Shown piece by piece: positions 13,197-23,847 of a stretch of DNA of 64,000 nucleotides. Under the pieces are notes generated by a model. It was not told the DNA's origin, did no database searches, and saw only the letters and a program-made list of their open reading frames with translations. Positions within the stretch are counted from its first letter, which is position 1. Every line of letters begins with the position of its first letter. The stretch is from Ricordea florida (taxonomy: Eukaryota; Cnidaria; Anthozoa; Corallimorpharia; Ricordeidae): positions 20,780,707-20,844,706 of the forward strand of contig OX453280.1 of assembly GCA_949710005.1 (NCBI GenBank), given 5' to 3'. The translations under genes and the position numbers were made by a program.

Positions 13197-15258
13197 CAGT
13201 CAAGCATTGAATCGACGACTATGGCGGCGTCCATTTTTAACTGGTCTTCAACACGTAAAACGTTGGGCCAGATTCTAGAATACCCGGCCACTTTTCGGAT
13301 CAGTGGAAGTGTCTGGGCAACCGTGCACCTACCCCTCCCCTAACCCAACTTTAACGCTAACTTTTTAGCTTATTATACCTTGTTAGGTTAGGGGAGGGGT
13401 AGGTGCACACTCCACTTTTCTGCAGAGTCCAATATTCCTCGGTCTCGCGGTCCGTGGTTCTTTTACACTGGTCACTGATTTATGAACTAAGAATCCACTG
13501 TGTCTTCGTTCTTTCCACCACTTCTTTGCAAAATGAACTTCTACTTAGATATTCTCTACATTTTACCAATATAACAGTGAATTCTTCGTTCCTTTATCCA
13601 CTGCCGAACAACTACGGACTGCTGACCGTAGATCACTTCACTGGAGAAATAACTTCTATGCATATTCATTCATTATGGTCTGTGCGGCACTTAGGTTAAA
13701 TATGTAGGACCACTTATTTTAACGGTCTTTTGACGAGATTTATCAAAACTGCGGTGACAGTCGAATAAATGATTTCATCAGTCATGTACATTTCACGACC
13801 ACGGCAACATGGACTGCGGTGACAGTCGAATAAATGACTTCAATTCACGAGTGTCCACATTTCACGACCACGACTACGACCACGGCACCACGAGACGCTT
13901 TCTCAATTAAAGCAGCTTGTCAGTGGCCGGGTATTCTAGAATCGCTCCAAACATTGATTCATAAGAAATGAGGTTCCCACCTTTACCCCTCCCCCCCTAA
14001 AGTTAGACGTTAAGCGGAACATAGAGTGCTAAAGTGTGACGTCACAAATATCTCAATTTTTGAAATTATAGGATTTATTAAGATGTTTGCAAAAATCATG
14101 ATGAAAAATGCCTACAGGCCAAAAATCAGCCTCTCATGTCAATTTTGAAGTGAAGATATTGTAACGTTTACGCTCCAATGATTCCATACAAATCCTTCTA
14201 ATTTTGTCTCTGTTCTAAACGTTTGGAACCGAGACAAAGTTAGAAGGATTTGTATGGAATCACTGGAGCGTAAAAGCTGCAATATCTCACTCCAAAATTG
14301 ACATGAGAGGCTGATTTTTGGCCTGTTGGCATTTTTCATCATGCTCCTTTGAAATGTCTCAATAAATCCCATAACTTTAGAAAATTAGTTTTTGTGATGT
14401 CATCACTTTAGTACTCTATTAGGAAGCTTAAGCACGCGCGTTTTTGAGACGCGGACGGCAACCGGAAGTGAGCTGTTTTCCCTTTTAACTTGTCCTCACA
14501 CAACCACATTTACATTAGTATCTTTTCTTCATTAGAGATGATCACTATAAAAATCTGGGAGACACCACTGCCCTGGCACGCGTAATGTTCTTTTCCGGTT
14601 GCCGTGCGCGCCTCAAAAACGCGCCTGCTTAATTAAGGTCCCTATTCATAGAAAACCTAGTTCCTATTCATAATAACTCCACCCTTAATTGTGAAACATC
14701 ACTGAGTTTAGCCCTTGTGATACAGTGTTGTCCTCACTTTAGGCCAATTATGTCAATGTTGCGTTTACTTTTCTATCGTTATGCTATATCACATGATGTT
14801 AGACAGAGTGATCCCAAAGGTTGGTTTCCACTGTTTAAAACCCTCTTTTCCCACTTGCAGGAAAGAGACTTGCTTGTAACTCAACGAGAAGAACTCGAGC
14901 ACGAACTGGACAGCAAGAACCATACAATCAGAATGCTTCAAAAACAATTGGTAAGGGAGTTTTTATAATACAATGTCAGTGACCACCGCCCAAGTGACTC
15001 CGTCGTGAAACCATAGAACTAATTTATATTATCAGTGTCAGTGCTTTTGTTCGTTTTACCGTGCTAAAACCTCAACCGCTGTTTTATCTTGCCTTGAGCG
15101 TTTTTTAATCAGATTTTGTACATATAAACTTAAGTGCTGCTTGAAATTCCCATTGCAGAAGAACTACACAAGGCAAAGGAAAATTCCTTTGACTTCCGTG
15201 TAAGTGCAACCCAGTTGAGAACCTCCGAAACAGCTCATCTAATTCTTAGTATGCATAG

Positions 15259-15290
<32 letters not shown>

Positions 15291-18200
15291 GTGGCTCGTC
15301 CCCACGGGGGCTTTTCAGAGTCACTTTTTTACATACAACATACAACAACTGGTGGGAGGCAGACCAGTTGGTTATTTACAAGGATGATCGAGGAGTTGAA
15401 CCAGGTACTTACCCAGAACAACACCAGGTAGTGGCCAGAGCGGGATTTGAACCCGGGTCACCGCATTGAAATACCGCGCCCTAGACCACTCGGCCATCCT
15501 GCCTCCGTAGTATAGTACTTCGTGGCACACGTTCTGTGCATCAATGTGGTCGAATTTTTTTCCTTGGTTTAAATTTTATGTTCCTTTGTTTCAAAGCCAT
15601 TATCATAAATTACCATACAAAAAAAAACGAAAGGAAATAAAATTTGAACCAAGGAAAAAATTGAACTACAACATAACCATCGTAGATGTAATCTTTTTTT
15701 TCCTCAGGAGGCGCAAGACAACCGAGATGAAATGGCTTACCTCAAACGACAGGTGAAGTCCCTGACAGATCAGGTACAGCAACAACAACACAGAATCACA
15801 GAGCTCCGGTATCGCACGGCCACTCCTGGTTCAGTTGCCATGGGAACGGTAAGAACTATGTTGCACTCAACAGTTTGAACAGTGTTTTGCTGCAATAAAC
15901 AAATAGAAGAACAAAGAGATGAAGCAAATTTAGGCAAAGCTACAGTATGAAAGGCAATTTCCTACGTGTATCATTGAGGCAGATTGACAGCTTGCCAGTC
16001 GTCCGCTGTCAGATTTAAATGCAAACTCTCATCTATAACAGGGACGGGAGTTGTACATCAAGGTTTGAGCATTTTATGGCGTCTACTGTGTCAGGCAATT
16101 GAAATTAATACTTCATCCTTCTTTGTTGGCTTGTTATTCTTATTATTATTGAAAAAATTATTTAATTATTATTGTTATTATTACTATTATTATTATTATC
16201 ATTATTATTTATTATTGGTAGTTTTTTTTTAAGCAACAGAGCACTCGTCTCTTCGGAAAACTCTTTCTCTCTGGTCGTTGTCACTGAGACGAGCAATAGT
16301 TGACTTCATTAATTTTCTCCTTACAACTCCACTCCAGTGATTCCCAAGTTCGTTACCCTTCAGGGGCCGGTTGTTCGAAGGCCGATTATCGCTAACCCAG
16401 GGTTAAATTTTAACGTGGGTTTCTTTTCCTCTTGGTATGTTCAGCATAAAGTCTTCTCCAACTCCACCAACACATGATTCTCTTGAACTTTTGGTTGAGA
16501 GTTTTGGCGGCGACTTCGAATCTAAAATCACCAATATCTGACGTTCTCTCTCCAACAACCCTTCTCCCGGCCTAAATGTGACTAATGTATCATGCTTTAC
16601 CTCCATCAGTCAGTTTGATCACCTTTTCACCAGTGGTTTCAAGACTGTCATTCAGTGATCAAAAAGTAGAAGTTGTGCTCTTTATCCTCGGTTGTTCGAA
16701 GGTCGATTAGCGCTAACCCAATAACTAATAATAACTTTCTCTATTTTATTCAGAGCATACAATCATCAAGTTGTATTCAAAAGAATCGTGCTAAATGTGA
16801 TTTTAAGCTCTCATATCTGTATTTCAATTTCGCACTAACCCTGGGTTACCTTAACCGTGCTTCGAACAACCCGGCCCAGGTAGTTCAGTGAAATAGTTTT
16901 GCATTATCAAACTCCGAAAAAGGAGGCAAAATGTTCCAGGCAAAAGATGAACGTATAAGTGCCGTACGATTGTACTCTCATTGATAACGCTTCGCTAACT
17001 AATCAGAAACGAGAACAGCGGCTAGTAAAAATACTGTTTTTATCCATTTTCTCGTGTCATTTTTTTTTCTCCGTTGTGGTTGACTCATTTTTTAGTCCCC
17101 CTATTGCTTTATTCCAGTTTATTTAGTTTTATACCTTTGCAAAACGTAAATCCAAATTACACACTTAGACAACTCATATGCATCGTGAGACATTTTTTCG
17201 CTGTGCAGGTGTCAACGACCTTCCAGCAGAAGAAGGACTTAGTTAAAGCGGATATCAGGTTTGTTTTTAGAGGAATAGCGTGACTTGTTTTAAGAACTAC
17301 CATCACGAGTGCAGTAGGTTGTGGTCAAAGGTAGTGCATAATTCGCGCTGTCGTTCTTTAATGTTATAACACAACGTCTTAACACGAGAATTTGTGATTT
17401 GAATTATACTTACCTCAGAAACACAAAATTTGTCTGGTTGAAACTCAGCTTATCTCCTTTCTTTACGTTGGAGCATCGCATGGTTGCCCATCGTGGGTTA
17501 CTCCTTGGAAAAGCGGTAGAGATTTTTTGTCGTTAATCCGGTCAAGATTGCGATCCCACTAGGAGGCGTTTTTCAGGTAATCGATTTTTCGTTCGCAGAC
17601 TACGCGGACCCCTGGAGATTCCCTTTAGAACGCTTCTGATCTTGTGTGCCAGCGCTACCAAGCCAAAAGCGCAGTGCTGTCTGTTGCAGAGCTTTCTTTC
17701 AGTTAACAGGAAACTTGCGGTTCATTCCGTTTGGGTTAAGGAAGGGAAGGCGGGAAAGGTTAAATTTAGATCGTGACAAGTTCGTTTGCATCTTTGCGTC
17801 GGTTTCACCGTGTAACATGTTGCAATTCCTTTTCTTTCCCCAGAAACCGGCTACGAGATGCTTTTGTCAGACATTTGGGAGAATCATCGAAGGTCAGCCA
17901 TTTGCAAAATTTCTTTTCAGAGACTTGACACTTAGGTAACCTGCATGACGTCCTTACTTTGAGAAACACGAAACCCTGTGTTCTGTCATTGTTTACACTT
18001 AGGGAGGGGAGATGTGGGGGCAGATTATTTCTCGTATTTTCCACTGCATGCTACCTTGTAATGTAATGCATGTAAAAAAGGGCCGTCAACTAATTGCTAC
18101 TTTAACTTTGAAGACTTTATCACTGCTGAATGTCGCTAGTGCATAGATACATTCCTAATCTGGCACTTCCTACGAAGGTCCGTTAAGTAAACGTTCGTCG

Positions 18201-21200
18201 TGTTTAGCACCCTTTCCAAGGGATGCCTGCCTTGCGTGGATTTATCCTCAAGCAATATTAGAACCACACTTTATGGTTCTGAAACAGTATCGTAGTACTA
18301 AAAAATGGTCTCAGTAGACGGTTATATTTAGACATAGAAACGGTAGCTAAGCGCTCTTTAGTAAAACAAACATCACCACAGGACAGTGCTGTTTAGTACT
18401 CGGTTACCACTGCATAGTCATCCTACCTGGTTTGATCCACAGTTGAAAAAGTTATAACCACACTGTATATTAAAATAGACAGTACAACAGTACAGTACTA
18501 TTCAGTAGCTTTACAAAGAATGATCACACTGCATGGTTTGATCCACAGATGAAAAAGGTAGAACCACACTGTATAGTAAAACAAACAGTACCACAGCACA
18601 GTACTGTTCAGTAGCTTTACAAAGAATGGTCACACTGCATGGTTTGATCCACAGATGAAAAAGTTAGAACCACACTGTATATTAAAATAGACAGTATCAC
18701 AGTACAGTACTATTCAGTAGCTTTACAAAGAATGGTCACACTGCATGGTTTGATCCACAGATGAAAAAGTTAGAACCACACTGTATATTAAAATAGACAG
18801 TACAACAGTACAGTACTATTCAGTAGCTTTACAAAGAATGATCACACTGCATGGTTTGATCCACAGATGAAAAAGTTAGAACCACACTGTATAGTAAAAA
18901 AAAAAGTACCACAGTACAGTACTATTCAGTAGCTTTACAAAGAATGGTCACACTGCATGGTTTGATCCACAGATGAAAAAGTTAGAACCACACTGTATAT
19001 TAAAATAGACAGTATCACAGTACAGTACTATTCAGTAGCTTTACAAAGAATGGTCACACTGCATGGTTTGATCCACAGATGAAAAAGTTAGAACCACACT
19101 GTATAGTAAAACAAACAGTACCACAGTACAGTACTGTTCAGTAGCTTTACCAAGAATGGTCACACTGCATGGTTTGATCCATGAAAAAGTTAGAACCACA
19201 CTGTATATTAAAATAGACAGTACCACAGTACAGTACTGTTCAGTAGCTTTACAAAGAATGGTCACACTGCATGGTTTGATCCACAGATGAAAAGGTTAGA
19301 ACCACACTGTATAGTAAAAAGACAGTACCACAGTACAGTACTGTTCAGTAGCTTTACAAAGAATGGTCACACTGCATGGTTTGATCCATGAAAAAGTTAG
19401 AACCACACTGTATAGTAAAACAAACAGTACCACAGTACAGTGCTGTTCAGTAGCTTTACAAAGAGTGGTCACACTGCATGGTTTGATCCATGAAAAAGTT
19501 AGAACCACACTGTATATTAAAATAGACAGTACCACAGTACAGTACTGTTTAGTAGCGTTCCAAAGAATGATCACACTGCATGGTTTGATCCACAGCTGAA
19601 AAAGTTAGAACCACACTGTATATTAAAATAGACAGTACCACAGTACAGTACTGTTTAGTACCGTTCCAAAGAATGGTCACACTGCTGGGTTTGATCCACA
19701 GATGAAAAAGGTAGAACCACACTGTATAGTAAAAAGTCTGTACCACAGTGCAGTATTGTTTAGTAGCGTTCCAAAGAATGGCCACACTTCATGGTTTGAT
19801 CGACAGATGATGATTGAACATTTAATGTCGCTTATGATATTATTGGAAAAATTGATAATAATTAATAATGCAAATAGCAGATACTTTTATAGACTGGGCA
19901 GTTCATATTAGTGTTAGAATTAATGAATTTAGAATGAGTCACCAGTGAATGCTACAACACGCACTTTCACGTTGCACTGAGAGTTCACTTAAAATCACGC
20001 TAAAATGACGAGCACTGCACGGTCACCGGCGGGCACCTAGCACTTCACGTTGTTTTGTTCATCACATAACGTCGTATGTTCATATCACGTCCTCTTTGCA
20101 GAATCACATACAGCTGAGCAAACACATCCAGAGAGCGGAGCAGAACATCAACATGGCGCAGAAAGGTCTTAGATCGTTATGTTCCTCACCTCCCGTGCAC
20201 TCACATCACGCCAGCACAGAGAACCTTACCGAAGGTGGTTTTCACTGCGCTTTACATCATCCACCAATCAGTGACATCTCAGCAATGCATGCATTCATCC
20301 CTCACACCACACCTGCCGTTATCACCTTTGCACTCCCTGGTCATCCCTCTTTTCCTTACACCCCTCCCCACCGGGATAACTTCTTAATATGACAGAACGG
20401 AGAGGTCCCTCCCTAAGGATTGTATCTTCATCCTGGGTTATCTGGACTCGGCTGGTCTGGGGTGAATGGTCTTAGTGATTAAAGAGTCCGGATAAATCCA
20501 GTCTTCCTAAAAGAAAAGAAATCTTTATGAACATTACAATGACTTATGAATGCTCTTCACACATGTAGCACTAAGACCCGCTTATTCGGAGACCATATAA
20601 CTGAACTTCGACTGTACCTTTTTCCAGTTACGTGCTTCACAAAACAGGAATTCTAGTGAGTGAATCGTTGATGAATAGGATGAAACGCCATGATTGCTTA
20701 AGGCAAGGGTCGTTTAAAAAAGCGGGTGGGTTACACGTATACAAAAGGAGTATTTTTCATGCAAGATTCCGAAAGTGTAAGAAAGTTTTAGGAGGATGTA
20801 AGGACCTCTCCTTTAGTACTTCTCCCCCTCCCCCCCTCCCCTCCCACTAAAAGTCCTCGCTGTCGCTTTCAAACGACTAGGGAATTTTAGTAATCAAAAC
20901 GCGGACTCCAACAAAAGCCGGTGTCACCCAACTAATGGATTTATCTTTTGCTTTAGAATGAACCAAAAATATTTAGTTCGTCTATCAGCTCCAGAGACCA
21001 ACTTGTTCATTGCTTATCACGATATTCATCTCAAAACAAAAGAGCTTGGAAAAGTTTGTTAGTGCGGCTAGCGTTGTTTTAAAATGGAGTAATTTTTTTT
21101 CTTTTCCGTAATGGTTTGCACTGGTAAGTTGGAAAATTGTACCAGTTTATAAAGTGCACTTGCAGAGCCATTGTCTTGCTCGTTAAGACTTCTGCTTTAC

Positions 21201-23847
21201 AGCGTTTCCGCACCCGGCCAATCAGAACAGACCACACGGCTTTATAATGGTGAGCCGGAGTCAGAAGACTAGCGCTAAGCAGGCGAAATGTCGCGATCAA
21301 CATCCAGTGATGACAAAAGAAGAATTAACATTATCATCACAATTTCCACGATGAACAACAACCCATTCCCTAACAGCGTCTCCGCTGTTGTGGCTGCTAA
21401 AACTCCAAATTAGGGGGTCTTGATTTAGCACGGTCCCCCGCTCTGTTTGCACCCTCTGGGGTGTCAATTGACTCCCTGTAAAATTCATAGATTATTGAAT
21501 TTTACAGGGGACTATTGGAATTAATATGTTTTTTTTTTACCGGAGCGGTCAGGGGTCAACAGACAAAGGGGTCCATGTCTCGTCTTATTCCTTGATGACG
21601 AGTTTTAGCAGCCAGCAAAGTGTTGGTAATGTTGTAAAGCCGAAGTGTGTGATATTGGCTCTGTATATGCGCTTTTTTCCTGAACCACAATCGGTTTCAA
21701 CGTGCGACAGCGTTAGCGCAATGAATATGAACCAGTGTCTCCATAAACGGATTTCAAGTTTCTTGTTTGAGGAGCGATTGCGAGGAGTAGGTAGAAGCAT
21801 CTTGCTGGATGTCCATCCTTCATAAAATTCATTCTGTCGTTCATGAAGCACACTCGCCATGTGTTTGTAATCACACGCACCCACAGATGTCCTGTCGCTT
21901 ACTCACAAAGCTTTCTTAGGAAGGCTGTAGTCGTACGCGTTACCTTCCCATGCAACGTCAGTCAATTGTTTATGTTGATGTATGTCGCTATATATTATTC
22001 ACCGTTGGGTTTGGTTTCAATTTGTTTTGTCTCACCTTATTTGCTTGTGCAATAGAGCTTTGTAAATGAAAATGAACCAACGACAAGCGCCATTGCAGTA
22101 CAAGTGTTTTAACACGTTCAATTCAATGAACCGTTACAAGGCAGAAGAGTAGCACAGTTGGACAGTGCAATAGACGTACTCTTGATTTTGAATTTTAATC
22201 ATCTCCCCCAGCAGTGGGTCCTTGTCCGTAAAGAGTAACGCTATACTGAACACCACTGAACAGTAGAATATAATGTTCATTGAACTGAATGGAGTGCAAT
22301 TTGGTCTGAAATCATATGCGTAATAGGGAACTTAAGCACTCGCATTTTTGAGACGCGGACGGCAACCGGAAGTGAGCTGTTTCCCCTTTTAGCTTGTCTT
22401 CACACAACTACATTTACACTGATTAGTATCTTTTCTCCATTAGAGATGATCACTATAAAAATCTGGGAGACACCGCTGTCCTGGCACGTGAAATGTTCTC
22501 TTCCGGTTGCCGTCCGCGTCTCAAGAACGCGCGTGGTTAAGTTCCCTAATTTCAAATATGGAACGGGCGCGCAGCGCGAGTTCGATATGAAATCGCAAGT
22601 ATGATTTCAGACCAAAATTGCACGAAACGAAGTTCAATTGCCACTTTATTACATCCAGTATTGAAATTGCACTATTTAATGGTCCAAATACAGGATTTGT
22701 TAGTCAAGTGCCAGTATTTTATTGTAAATTTGATTTGATTTGGTGTTGATATTCTAATTGGCTGAAAAAAAGATGCGATTTAGAGCCTAAGATAGTGCGA
22801 TTTGTGAATAAATCACACAGCTATGGGCCAATCAAATTGCAGGGATCACCTATGATTTCAAAATGGATGTAATAAATAGAACTAACATATTATTGGTCCA
22901 AACACTAAGAGCAGAACAAAGACTTGACAGTGATGGAGAATTCTGCACTCCTATTGGCTTCATGTAAGACGAGAGGACCTACAATGGACCAAACCAACAC
23001 AGTTATACGAAACATACCATCAACGTCAGCCTGAATTCGTTATCAAATTTAGATTGCACTTGCTATGCACTGATTAATCAGGAATTTGTTTCTTTTAGCA
23101 GATAAATCGGGAACTCCATTGCAAAGATTAAGTTCCGTGTCCAGCATTGATAGAAGCCAAGACGATTCGGATGGCACGGATTCCGAGTCACAGTCGAGCA
23201 TTTCAGGTGGAAGACGCTCTGTGTCGCCAACATTTTACAGGAGGCAAAAGGAAGCAGATGGAAGCGCGTCAGAATCAGATTCCGGCAAAGGAAATCGGCG
23301 ATGGTTGACCACACCCCGTTCTGAAAGAGGAAGGGGCGACTCCGATGGTACGGACTCTGAATCGCGCTCAGGAAAATCAAGAAGGTGGAGCGGTGCATCG
23401 CAAGATGGATGCAAGAGGGAAGGCGATGGAAGTGCGTCACAATCAGATTCAAGTAGAGCAATTCGACGATGGTTACGAACACCAAGCTTTGAAAGAAACA
23501 AAGAGAATCAGGAGAAAAGTGACTCGGACGCTACGAGTACACGGAAAACCAAGTCTTCCGTCTCGATAGGTGCCAAAGACAAACACGGCAGACACGACCA
23601 CGACTCAGTTTCAACCAAACCGAGCGGAGTAAGAACTGCGTCTTCAACGCCACGTGTAAGAAAATTATCACGATCAAAGGGCACTAGCAATGCGTTAGAT
23701 ACGCCTTCGTTGTCACATTCATGGACACCGGGAGCCATTGAAAAAATAGTCAAATCTTGGAGAGAAACGAAATCTTCCGAAAGCGAAGAAAACTCCACGG
23801 AGCAGGAAGCAGGTCTAAAACCGGTTGGTCATGTGCAGTTCCTTTAG
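6355..23847 (+). CDS. Ser-rich coiled-coil protein of unknown family (multi-exon)
   Basis: Exons joined by GT-AG sites with matching phases: 6355-6547 (exon opens at 6324), 7578-7653, 8262-9432, 11846-11956, 12685-12960, 14861-14950, 15708-15848, 17209-17258, 17844-17892, 20102-20165 and 23099-23847 (stop TAG). They total 2970 nt, or 989 residues. A candidate exon at 15159-15199 does not fit the phases. The N-terminal half is Ser/Thr-rich and probably disordered (DSGYSSSLSTSVSL). A basic stretch GILRRRTTLVSFRPP precedes the coil DIKSLKTQLLKLKRELQE. Further coils are LEEMKKQLLVISQ, REELEHELDSKNHTIRMLQKQL and YLKRQVKSLTDQVQQQQHRI. The last exon encodes alternating acidic-Ser and RRW..TP repeats and ends in HVQFL. 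This resembles cytoskeletal or centrosomal scaffolds in style only; no function is assigned. The start ATG is the first in an exon open upstream, so the N-terminus could be longer. Confidence 0.75.
9779..10140 (+). mobile_element. tRNA-derived SINE (intron of gene 1)
   Basis: A pol III A-box-like TGCTCAGTTGGTTGAGCA starts at 9841 and a B-box GGTTCAAACCT lies at 9886-9896. The body contains CTTTCTAGTCTTCTCGGATA and a GTAGGGAGCATAGATCCCAG block. A related body without the tRNA head is found at 62105-62425, which supports an interspersed family. Confidence 0.75.
10350..10626 (+). mobile_element. Retroelement 3' end with (GATT)n tail
   Basis: A GC-richer segment ends in GTGTAAATAAAGTATGGATT followed by five to six ATTG units. 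An AATAAA followed by a simple repeat is how several LINE and SINE 3' ends in this window finish. The family is unknown. Confidence 0.4.
11329..11822 (+). mobile_element. CR1/L2-like LINE 3' fragment
   Basis: The frame 11329-11628 encodes the conserved C-terminal end of this kind of ORF2: YSTRQSSRLLLPRV, then FGKNTFLFSGAKIFNELP, then the basic end ending FLSSK. After the stop comes a 3' UTR ending AAATAAAGTTTTACTTTAC. It is a typical 5'-truncated insertion. It lies just upstream of the gene 1 exon at 11846, so its tail abuts that exon's acceptor. Confidence 0.7.
13106..13197. repeat. (CA)n / (CGCA)n microsatellite
   Basis: A CA run changes to CGCA units and returns to CA, all in an intron of gene 1. 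Peptide frames across it are artefacts. Confidence 0.95.
13281..13933. mobile_element. Non-autonomous DNA transposon, 653 bp
   Basis: The ends TACCCGGCCACT and AGTGGCCGGGTA are perfect inverted repeats. Both are bordered by TTCTAGAA (13273-13280 and 13934-13941), which reads as an 8-bp target duplication of hAT type. TTCTAGAA is itself a palindrome, so the inverted repeat could instead extend outwards. A second inverted pair inside (CCTACCCCTCCCCTAAC near 13329 and GTTAGGGGAGGGGTAGG near 13385), and an internal near-duplicate around ACTGCGGTGACAGTCGAATA, show a compound interior. No transposase frame is present. Confidence 0.65.
14021..14419. mobile_element. Fold-back MITE, about 400 bp
   Basis: Nearly the whole element is one imperfect palindrome. 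The left end ATAGAGTGCTAAAGTG is mirrored by CACTTTAGTACTCTAT at the right. The inner arms GCCTCTCATGTCAATTTTG and GATTCCATACAAATCCTTCT are repeated in reverse complement around a centre near 14220. No coding capacity. Confidence 0.75.
14421..14643. mobile_element. MITE with GGCAACCGGAAG subterminal repeats, copy 1
   Basis: The left end holds AAGCACGCGCGTTTTTGAG and GACGGCAACCGGAAG; the right end holds the complement, CTTTTCCGGTTGCCGTGCGC, and GCGCCTGCTTAATTAAG. The middle contains GAGATGATCACTATAAAAAT. A second copy of matching layout lies at 22323-22550. Confidence 0.8.
15258..15292. repeat. (CATA)n microsatellite
   Basis: Perfect CATA tetranucleotides lie at the 3' end of the minus-strand SINE that follows, and probably form its tail. 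Confidence 0.9.
15293..15507 (-). mobile_element. tRNA-derived SINE (minus strand)
   Basis: On the minus strand the head carries an A-box TGGCCGAGTGG (15486-15496) and a B-box GGTTCAAATCC (15443-15453). The spacing and the class-II style GGCCGAGTGGTCTAGGGC suggest a Leu/Ser tRNA origin. A SINE body and the CATA tail follow. It sits in an intron of gene 1. Confidence 0.75.
15545..15680. mobile_element. Fold-back MITE (TTTTTCCTTGGTTTA family), copy 1
   Basis: The left arm GTGGTCGAATTTTTTTCCTT and TTCCTTTGTTT is mirrored by AAAGGAAATAAAATT and AACCAAGGAAAAAATTG on the right. A second copy lies at 53040-53166. This copy ends only about 30 bp before the 3' splice site of the exon at 15708. Confidence 0.75.
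16138..16217. repeat. (ATT)n microsatellite
   Basis: Imperfect ATT/TTA trinucleotides in an intron of gene 1. Confidence 0.85.
18429..19800 (+). repeat. 106-bp tandem satellite, about 14 units
   Basis: Unit starts, taken at GGTTTGATCC, fall at 18429, 18535, 18641, 18747, 18853, 18959, 19065, 19171, 19273, 19379, 19480, 19582, about 19689 and 19793. The period is 106 bp, with 102-bp variants that lack CACAG in the TGATCCACAGATGAAAAAG block. Each unit contains TTCAGTAGCTTTACAAAG and CACACTGCATGG. It lies in the intron between the exons at 17892 and 20102 of gene 1. The same unit recurs at 59035-59570 and, reversed, at 61222-61295. Peptide frames across it are artefacts. Confidence 0.95.
22323..22550. 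mobile_element. MITE with GGCAACCGGAAG subterminal repeats, copy 2
   Basis: The ends GGGAACTTAAG and CTTAA.TTCCC type inverted termini are flanked by TA on both sides (AATA-GGGAAC and GTTCCC-TAAT), which fits a TA target duplication. Within are GACGCGGACGGCAACCGGAA and its complement TTCCGGTTGCCGTCCGCGTC. It has inserted into another inverted-repeat sequence whose halves TGGTCTGAAATCATA (about 22299) and TATGATTTCAGACCA (about 22600) flank it. Confidence 0.8.
22645..22876. mobile_element. Short MITE with TTTATTACATCCA termini
   Basis: The left end TTTATTACATCCA and the right end TGGATGTAATAAA are perfect inverted repeats about 230 bp apart. ATTGAAATTGCAC and its partial complement occur inside. 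No reading frame. Confidence 0.6.

Noticed and set aside
13076-13291. Cys/Val-rich peptide on the minus strand
   Set aside because: It is only the translation of the (CA)n microsatellite.
18429-19800. Regular array considered as a CRISPR or as coding repeats
   Set aside because: The units are contiguous 106-bp repeats without unique spacers, and peptide frames cross units only because the period is near a multiple of three in places; it is a eukaryotic satellite.
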